Under the pieces are notes generated by a model. That model searched no databases, was not told the origin of the DNA, and saw only the letters and a program-made list of their open reading frames with translations. Positions 36,089-42,001 of a stretch of 42,001 nt of DNA are shown here, in pieces. This DNA comes from Candidatus Methylobacter oryzae (GTDB taxonomy: Bacteria; Pseudomonadota; Gammaproteobacteria; Methylococcales; Methylomonadaceae). Made by a program: the position numbers and the translations under genes. The stretch is from assembly GCF_003994235.2 (NCBI RefSeq), contig NZ_RYFG02000090.1, forward strand, positions 1 through 42,001. Direction: 5' to 3'. Each line of letters starts with the position of its first letter. Position 1 is the stretch's first letter.

Positions 36089-36402
36089 GGTTTTTAGTGT
36101 TCCTTATGCTCTGTTATCGGGTAGTTTCAAGGCTTGGCAATTGTAAACTATAAAGCTGAGTTGAGCAGCTTGTCTGCTCAACGAAACTTATGCCCTCTGG
36201 GTATAAATACTTTTTACCGATTATGGCCGACTGCAATGGTAAGTCCACAACCTAATGCTGCTATTTCGCGGATGTCTCAGAATGCGTTTTAGCGGGCGAC
36301 CTTTAGTTTAGCATTACAACCTTTCAGTATCCTTTCACGGCCAATGTAGCACCTCGTTGTATTTTTTACCCCTCAGGCTTGCTCACTCCAAACTACATTA
36401 AG
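36089..36402. other. Intergenic region upstream of the dab cluster
   Basis: About 314 bases between the start of the dab cluster and the end of the GGDEF-EAL gene. The dab-cluster promoter must lie here but no convincing -35/-10 pair was found. The only structure seen is the dispersed repeat copy at 36152-36204. No credible ORF. Confidence 0.4.
36152..36204 (+). repeat. Dispersed repeat, third copy of the dabA-internal unit
   Basis: A 53-bp block that matches the 54-bp units inside dabA with about six differences, including one missing base. It begins AAAGCTGAGTTGAGCAGC and ends in CTCTGGGTAT. Its orientation is opposite to the dabA copies. It lies in untranslated sequence, consistent with a short dispersed element. 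Confidence 0.8.
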
Positions 36403-39400
36403 TTATCCCGGCACAAAGCATTGCTTCAATAAGGCTTCAAACTGCTTAGCCGGTACCGGCTTGCTGAACAGATAACCCTGCATTTCGTCGCATTCCTGTT
36501 CGTGTAAGAATGCTTGCTGGCCTTCGGTTTCGACGCCTTCGGCAATGGTTTTCAGGCCAAGGCTCTTCGCCAAGTTGATAATGGCACTAACGATGGCTTT
36601 GTCTTCCGGATCGGTGGTGATGTCGCGGACAAAGGATTGATCGATTTTCAGTTTGTAGACTTTAAATTTCTTCAAGTAGCTCAGCGACGAATAGCCGGTA
36701 CCGAAGTCGTCAATCGACATCCGGATACCCCTGTCGTACAGATTATCCATAATGGCGATAGCGCCTTGCGGGTTGTGCATTGCCACGCTTTCGGTCAACT
36801 CCAGCTCCAGATACTCGGCCGGCAAGTCCTCCTCGTCGAGGATGCGTGTGACCAGTTCCGGCAAATCGGAATGACGGAACTGCACCGCGGATAGGTTTAC
36901 TGCCATAGTTAATGAACCCAAACCTTGATTCATCCAAGTCTTAGCCTGCCGTACGGCCTGTCTCAACACCCATTCGCCGATCGGCAGAATCAAACCGCAG
37001 CCTTCCGCAACCGGAATAAATTCTGCCGGGGATACGAAACCCAGTTCAGGATGTTGCCAACGCAGTAAAGCTTCGGCTCCAATTACATGCCCTTCGCGCA
37101 TCGAAATCTGCGGCTGGTAATAGATTTGCAATTGCCCAAGCTCCAGTGCGTGATGCAGTGCATTCACCAACAGCAGGTTGCGTGCCGAACGCGCTTGCAT
37201 CTCCTGGGTAAAAAAGCGATAGCATTGGCGGCCTTCCTGTTTGGCACGATACATCGCAGCGTCTGCGCTCTTGGAGAGCGCTTCCAAATCCTCGCCATCT
37301 TCCGGGTACAGTGCAATGCCTATTGAGGCGGTCAAACTCAAATCGTAAAGTTCAATCAGATAAGGCTCGGCAATCGCATCCAGTAATTTCTGCGCAACCT
37401 GAGCGGCACCGTTTGCATCGACACCGGGCAATAACAGAATGAATTCGTCCCCGCCCAGGCGAGTCACCATATCTTCCGACCGAAGCACTTTGCACAGGCG
37501 TTTGGCCAACTCAATCAATAACGCATCGCCGGTACTATGGCCGAGTGAGTCGTTAATGTCCTTGAAGTGGTCGAGGTCAAGGAACATCAAAGCCAAACTT
37601 CCGTTACTGCGCTTCGTTAAACTGAGTGCATATTTAAGATGATCGCTCAGTTGGGTACGATTCGGCAGCCCAGTCAGAGGATCAAAATTGGCCAGATAGT
37701 GAATACGTTCTTCAATTTTCTTTTGTTCGGTTATATCTTCGTAAATCCCTAATACGCCAATAGTTTCGTTAACCTCATTCTGAAGCCGCACTTTCGAGGT
37801 TCGCAGCCAGATGCCGGTCCCGTCCGGCATGATTTTCAGCTCTTCTACGGCAAGTTTGGGAATATTTAAATCCATCACCCAACGATCGTCGGTTTGATAG
37901 TGTTCGGCCTGATCTTTCCAGATCAGCTGAAAATCGTCCTTGCCGATGATATCTTGCGCGGACGCTGCTCCGGCATCTTTGGCGAAAGCAGGATTACAGC
38001 CCATATAGCGGAGATTCGTATCTTTCCAAAATACCCGTATCGGGGCCGTATCAATGATGGTTTTAAGCAGTTTGTGCGAATCCGCGAGTAAACTTTCAGC
38101 CTGCCTGCGTTGCGCCTCGCGCTCAAAACTGTTCAGCGCATAATCGATATCTATCACCATTTCGATCAGCAGGTTACGGGCCGCTTCATCGAAAGCGTTA
38201 ACTTCGGAGGAATACAGTGTAAAAACGCCGATAACCGCACCGTTTTTATGCAGCGGCAGTGCGGCGGAAGCTCGCCATCCGAACTTTGCGCTACGCTCGT
38301 GCCAAGGCGCGGTCACAGGATCGTTCTGAAAGTCCTGACACCAAAACGGCTGGTCTTTACGCACGGATATTCCGGTTGGGCCTCGCCCGGCTGCCTCGTT
38401 TGCGTCAGTTGAAATATGTATTCCTGCCAGATACTCAGTACCGGTACCGTAAGAGGCAACCGGCTTAAGTAGACGGCTATGTTCGTCCAACAGCCCTATC
38501 CATGCCATCGTCATACCGCCGAAAGTGACCGCGTCTCGGCAAATGATCGTAAATAGTTCATGCTCATTGTTGCAACGCACAATGGCTTGATTACATTGAC
38601 TTAAAGCGGCATAAAGTTGAGTCATGCGCCGGTTTCTTGCTTCAGCTTCCTTACGCAGAGCATCGCTCCAGGCAAGGTTGACCTGCGTTTCCGATAGCCA
38701 GCCCAAGATGCTGTTTTCCATACCTTGTGCGACAGGGACAGCGGATGAAAAATCTCCCCGGCCTAAACAGGTGATATGTCTATACAGCTCGCCGACCGAT
38801 GAGCCCAACGTATTATATAAAGTACGGTAAGTGCACCACAGCACAAGTAACAGCAGCAAGCCGGATGAAATGAACACCATGCGTAAAAGCATAGCCATAT
38901 GCTCAGCGGCGTTAACCTCATTTAGAGTGCGTTGGTTCATCAGTTGGTAAAACTCGCCGATCGGCCGCATGATGTTAGCTTTGGCCTGATAATAAGCCGT
39001 ATCGCTCAGCATTTGGCTTGCTTTCAGGCGATTGGCGTCAGTAGGGACCGCTGTGGATTCGATTAGTTTCATTGCGCTGTATTCGGTGGCGGTCAACGCG
39101 TCGGAATTGGCCTTAGCTTGTGCCAATTTAGCGAACTCTTCCTCGGAAAAGCCTGCTTGCCGCATCAAGTCCAATAAGGCAATCCTTTGTTCAGTGTATG
39201 GGAGCGGCCTCCGATCATCCGCCAGCACCAGATCCCAATAAACATTTTGATAATTAGCGGGACGCGGCTTTTTACCGTCGCGAATGTCGAGAATTTCCAG
39301 GTAGTGTTGCTTATAAATAGGATTTCCGGTGATTAGGTAACTATGTACCATACGGGAAAGATCATCTGACGATTGGCGCAACTCATCCGCCAGCAAGTGC

Positions 39401-39543
39401 GATTGAAGCCGCGACTCATTGGCGCGGTCTATCTGCTTTTCTGCTTTGACATAGACAACAAAGAGAATAGCGAAAATGACAAATATTCCTAACGTCAGCC
39501 AAAGGCTGCGAGAGAATCGGGATGCGTAGTCGGGAGGCGTCAT
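36403..39543 (-). CDS. Membrane-anchored GAF-PAS-GGDEF-EAL cyclic-di-GMP protein
   Basis: A 1046-residue signalling protein. It has an N-terminal membrane span (about 13-33), a periplasmic helical sensor region (about 35-218), a second span (about 219-240, FISSGLLLLLVLWC), a GAF domain (about 320-475), a PAS domain with PAC tail (about 490-615), GGDEF (about 625-785, active motif RLGGDEFILLL near 690) and EAL (about 800-1040, GAEALLRW near 820). Both catalytic motifs are intact, so it could make and break cyclic-di-GMP; the balance is set by sensor input that cannot be read here. AAAGGGG lies upstream of the ATG. It is monocistronic. Confidence 0.93.
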   Translation of the reverse strand: MTPPDYASRFSRSLWLTLGIFVIFAILFVVYVKAEKQIDRANESRLQSHLLADELRQSSDDLSRMVHSYLITGNPIYKQHYLEILDIRDGKKPRPANYQNVYWDLVLADDRRPLPYTEQRIALLDLMRQAGFSEEEFAKLAQAKANSDALTATEYSAMKLIESTAVPTDANRLKASQMLSDTAYYQAKANIMRPIGEFYQLMNQRTLNEVNAAEHMAMLLRMVFISSGLLLLLVLWCTYRTLYNTLGSSVGELYRHITCLGRGDFSSAVPVAQGMENSILGWLSETQVNLAWSDALRKEAEARNRRMTQLYAALSQCNQAIVRCNNEHELFTIICRDAVTFGGMTMAWIGLLDEHSRLLKPVASYGTGTEYLAGIHISTDANEAAGRGPTGISVRKDQPFWCQDFQNDPVTAPWHERSAKFGWRASAALPLHKNGAVIGVFTLYSSEVNAFDEAARNLLIEMVIDIDYALNSFEREAQRRQAESLLADSHKLLKTIIDTAPIRVFWKDTNLRYMGCNPAFAKDAGAASAQDIIGKDDFQLIWKDQAEHYQTDDRWVMDLNIPKLAVEELKIMPDGTGIWLRTSKVRLQNEVNETIGVLGIYEDITEQKKIEERIHYLANFDPLTGLPNRTQLSDHLKYALSLTKRSNGSLALMFLDLDHFKDINDSLGHSTGDALLIELAKRLCKVLRSEDMVTRLGGDEFILLLPGVDANGAAQVAQKLLDAIAEPYLIELYDLSLTASIGIALYPEDGEDLEALSKSADAAMYRAKQEGRQCYRFFTQEMQARSARNLLLVNALHHALELGQLQIYYQPQISMREGHVIGAEALLRWQHPELGFVSPAEFIPVAEGCGLILPIGEWVLRQAVRQAKTWMNQGLGSLTMAVNLSAVQFRHSDLPELVTRILDEEDLPAEYLELELTESVAMHNPQGAIAIMDNLYDRGIRMSIDDFGTGYSSLSYLKKFKVYKLKIDQSFVRDITTDPEDKAIVSAIINLAKSLGLKTIAEGVETEGQQAFLHEQECDEMQGYLFSKPVPAKQFEALLKQCFVPG

Positions 39544-40091
39544 TGTGTCTTTTCCCCTTTAGTTCCTAGTGAATCCGCCATGAGGAATGATATAAATTGC
39601 ATTTATTATGACGTGAAGATGATTTTTTTAATTCTTCTAAAATTCAAGACAATGTTTGTTTCAATGAATTCAGTCACGACTGTCTGCCGATTGTTTAAAC
39701 TCAGGCTATACAGACTATATATCAATACGCTTGAAAAAACGCCGTCGAAAATTTAATCCGCTGAGCCGGCCGTAACGAATGGACCGGCATATCCGCAGTG
39801 CGGGCAATATAAACGTTACATATGTTAAATGTGCTATGAAACGGTGCTCTTCTTAAGCTTCTCTTTGTAAGCACTTGCATGGTATTAATAATAGGGTTAT
39901 CAAGTGCTTGCGAGTATACCATGAAAGCGCATGCTGTCACTGTTCTGTAAAGAGAGCGGGCTGTAGATGTGGACGGCGCGGCGGCCAATACTCAGGTGCG
40001 CTAAGATAATTTGGCGCTTCGGTTAATTAATAATGTATTGGAATAGCGAAGTTCATGGCTTGTAAAAACTCCAAAAGAGAGTCTGGCCGGG
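39544..40091. other. 548-base intergenic region without a credible gene
   Basis: Open frames here are short and of poor composition. The notable content is a set of two interleaved inverted repeats at 39869-39923. The rest is AT-rich near the GGDEF-EAL start, where its promoter should lie, with no clear consensus boxes. Confidence 0.4.
39869..39923. ncRNA. Interleaved inverted repeats in pseudoknot order, possible structured RNA
   Basis: Four blocks occur in the order A-B-A'-B'. A (AAGCACTTG, 39869-39877) pairs perfectly with A' (39901-39909). B (CATGGTAT, 39878-39885) pairs perfectly with B' (39916-39923). Interleaved pairing is the topology of an H-type pseudoknot, although as DNA it might instead be a binding or recombination site. 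No promoter or terminator was confirmed, so transcription is unproven. Confidence 0.3.
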
Positions 40092-40958
40092 CTACTCAAT
40101 GTTCTGTATTTGCTCGCGCATCTGCTCGATCAGCACTTTAAGTTCAATGGCTATTTTGGTCATTTCCTTGTCGGTTGATTTAGAACCCAAAGTGTTGGCT
40201 TCGCGGTTCAATTCCTGCATTAAAAAATCCAGCCGTCTGCCTACCGGGACTTTTTGCTGGAGTACTCGCAGCACTTCATTGATATGGGTTTCAAGCCTGT
40301 CGAGCTCTTCGGTAATGTCCAGTTTTTGAGCCAATAAAACCAGCTCCTGTTCCAAACGGTCAAAGTCAGGCTGCTCGACCAACTCGCTAATGCGGTCTTT
40401 CAGTTTATTCCGGATCAGTAATAGTACTTCCGGCATGCGTTTGCCGGCTGAAACGACAAAAATCAACATGTTCGCGCAACGTTCTTCAATCAGCAGTTTA
40501 AGTTGCGCGCCTTCTCTTTCCCTCACTTCCACAAGTTGGGCCAGGGTCCGCTCAACAAGAGCAGTAATGCCGGATGCAAGTTGCTCTCTATCAATATCCG
40601 GCTCCTGCTGAACACCGGGAAATGACAACACATCCAGAGCCGAGAACGACAAGGGGCCCATCATTTGCCGCTCAATGCTGGCGGCCGCGGCAAGCAGCGC
40701 AGTTACCGCATCGCTATTAATGACGAAGCTTGGTCCGTTTTTAGCCTGTTTCTTATAGCTCAAGGTGCATTCGATTTTGCCGCGGCTGATTTTTGCTGCT
40801 ATAGCCGAGCGCAGATCGGCTTCAACAAAACGCAGCCGGTCCGGCAATCTTAAGGTAATATCGCAGTAACGGTGATTGACCGAGCGCAATTCACAATTTA
40901 TCGTTAAGTCGCCGATTTCTATCTCATTACCGGCAAATGCGGTCATGCTTCTAATCAT
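40092..40958 (-). CDS. yicC: YicC-family endoribonuclease
   Basis: A 288-residue protein matching YicC/YloC throughout: the N-terminal MIRSMTAFAG start, ELRSVNHRYCDITLRLPDR, and the C-terminal DUF1732 block KVPVGRRLDFLMQELNREANT followed by LGSKSTD. The family comprises stress-linked endoribonucleases involved in turnover of RNAs such as RyhB in E. coli. AGGTG lies six bases before the ATG. It is divergent from the kinase gene with only 46 bases between them. Full length and intact. Confidence 0.95.
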   Translation of the reverse strand: MIRSMTAFAGNEIEIGDLTINCELRSVNHRYCDITLRLPDRLRFVEADLRSAIAAKISRGKIECTLSYKKQAKNGPSFVINSDAVTALLAAAASIERQMMGPLSFSALDVLSFPGVQQEPDIDREQLASGITALVERTLAQLVEVREREGAQLKLLIEERCANMLIFVVSAGKRMPEVLLLIRNKLKDRISELVEQPDFDRLEQELVLLAQKLDITEELDRLETHINEVLRVLQQKVPVGRRLDFLMQELNREANTLGSKSTDKEMTKIAIELKVLIEQMREQIQNIE

Positions 40959-40966
40959 TTTTCACC

Positions 40967-40972
40967 TATAAT
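40967..40972 (+). promoter_or_regulatory. Possible -10 box for the kinase gene
   Basis: A perfect TATAAT lies 33 bases before the kinase ATG in the 46-bp divergent gap. The -35 position would overlap the yicC start region and is not a good match. Position and consensus are seen; activity is inferred. Confidence 0.4.
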
Positions 40973-41004
40973 TAACGCGCTTCTAGTACAAAACAATCAA
41001 CACA

Positions 41005-41904
41005 ATGGCTGAATACTACGATCCGCAAACTTACCCCAAAGAGTGGAATTACCTACAAACCGGCACCATTATAGACCAGTATGTCATAGAGAGGGAGTTA
41101 GCGCACGGGGGCTTCAGTTCCGTTTACTTAGCCAGGCAAATAGCGGATCAGGTTCAGGTTGCGATTAAAGAATATCTGCCGCGAAAATTCGCTCACCGAA
41201 CCTGGAATAATGTGGTTGTCGCCAACAGTGAAGAAACTGCCGCTTTATTCAAGCGCGGCAGGGTATTGTTCTTTGAAGAAGCCAAGGTCTTGTCTCAGTT
41301 AAAGCACCCTAATATTGTTGAAGTCATTGGCTTTTTTAAAGCTAATTCGACTGTTTACATGGTGATGACTTACGACTATGGGCTTACGCTGGACAAGCTG
41401 TTAAGAAATAAATCATTCTCTGTGACCGAAGATTTTTTATTCGGCTTGTTCAATACGTTATTGGCAGGCTTAGGCCATATTCACAGCCACCAGTTTGTTC
41501 ATCTGGATATTAAACCCTCTAATATTTTGGTACGTCCCGGTTATGATGCGTTATTGCTCGACTTTGGCGCTATCCAAAGCTTTCCGAAATCTCACTTGAG
41601 TAAACAAAGCAAGGTTTTGACTAAAGGTTTTTCGCCGATAGAACAGCATGATTTAAGCGCCCAGTTGGGGCCGTGGACGGATATTTATGCGGTGGGCGCA
41701 ACGATGCGTAATTGCCTTGAAAATAAAACGCCGGTTCCTGCGCTTGATCGAGCCAAGCAAGATACCCTGGTTCCGGCAGTTAAAGCGTTTAAACGCAAGT
41801 TCCCTGAGCATCTGTTAAAAGCGGTTGATTGGGCAATGGCCTTACAACCGGAAAATCGTCCGCAATCGGTCGCCGAGTTGCAGCAGGCTCTTATTAACGC
41901 TTAA
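41005..41904 (+). CDS. Hanks-type Ser/Thr protein kinase
   Basis: A 299-residue soluble kinase consisting of the catalytic domain alone. The glycine-rich loop is LAHGGFSSV (about 32-40). The ATP-anchoring lysine is K55 in VAIKEYLPRKF. The catalytic loop is HLDIKPSN with D168, K170 and N173, and the metal-binding DFG is at 186-188. The activation segment (HLSKQSKVLTKGFSPIEQ) has several Ser/Thr. No membrane span or PASTA domain is present. All key residues are intact, so it should be active; substrates are unknown. A partner PP2C phosphatase often lies nearby in such loci, but the window ends 97 bases later. Confidence 0.92.
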   Translation: MAEYYDPQTYPKEWNYLQTGTIIDQYVIERELAHGGFSSVYLARQIADQVQVAIKEYLPRKFAHRTWNNVVVANSEETAALFKRGRVLFFEEAKVLSQLKHPNIVEVIGFFKANSTVYMVMTYDYGLTLDKLLRNKSFSVTEDFLFGLFNTLLAGLGHIHSHQFVHLDIKPSNILVRPGYDALLLDFGAIQSFPKSHLSKQSKVLTKGFSPIEQHDLSAQLGPWTDIYAVGATMRNCLENKTPVPALDRAKQDTLVPAVKAFKRKFPEHLLKAVDWAMALQPENRPQSVAELQQALINA

Positions 41905-42001
41905 CTACCGATCTCACCACCTATCAGTTTATAAAAACGACGGAAAAACTTGGCAAGGGTTTGTCATTTTGCAAACACCGTTTCAAGTATCGCAAGCCTC
42001 G

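Noticed and set aside
39722-39988. 88-codon open frame on the minus strand between the GGDEF-EAL gene and yicC
   Set aside because: Atypical composition, no ribosome binding site, and it spans the interleaved inverted repeats, so it is not annotated as a gene.

Overview
The window looks like gammaproteobacterial chromosome, most likely a methanotroph of the Methylococcales type. That placement is an inference from protein style, a DabA-type inorganic carbon uptake cluster, a large GGDEF/EAL protein and several families of short palindromic intergenic repeats; no rRNA, tRNA or methane-oxidation gene is present to confirm it. Most genes are GC-rich (a hand count of the 60-base line at 10441 gives 38 G+C), whereas two genes at 12.5-14.7 kb are AT-rich (19 of 60 in the line at 13441).

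Region 1 (1-4.3 kb) is a decayed defence zone: a ParE/RHH toxin-antitoxin pair, an unrecognisable degenerate stretch, C-terminal scraps of type I restriction subunits HsdS and HsdM, a frameshifted DUF1016 (PDDEXK) nuclease fragment and a SWIM zinc-finger gene frameshifted near both ends.

Region 2 (4.3-22 kb) is an accessory, defence-rich island. A secreted Rap1a-like protein abuts a complete Wadjet type I operon (jetABCD, plus strand). Then come a TacA/TacT-like antitoxin-acetyltransferase pair, an AT-rich two-gene module (an unknown protein plus an AAA/ORC-like ATPase with a C-terminal helix-hairpin-helix), a small membrane protein, and a second, divergent Wadjet-like operon on the minus strand in the order jetC-jetB-jetA-jetD. 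The two condensin-type systems converge on the AT-rich module. A repeat of about 104 bp occurs both inside the hsdM scrap and directly after the ATPase gene.

Region 3 (22-25.4 kb, minus strand) is an arsenic operon, arsR-arsH-arsD-arsA, with no ArsB/Acr3 permease and no ArsC beside it. A secreted protein and a four-hairpin repeat follow.

Region 4 (26.3-36.1 kb, minus strand) is a five-gene cluster: a NuoM-like subunit, DabA (DUF2309), a NuoL-like DabB and two more NuoM-like subunits. It probably forms an ion-gradient-driven bicarbonate/CO2 uptake complex. dabA carries an in-frame tandem 54-bp repeat found again upstream of the cluster, and a terminator-like hairpin inside its last codons.

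Region 5 (36.4-42 kb) has housekeeping or signalling genes: a GAF-PAS-GGDEF-EAL protein, YicC endoribonuclease, and a divergently transcribed Hanks-type Ser/Thr kinase.
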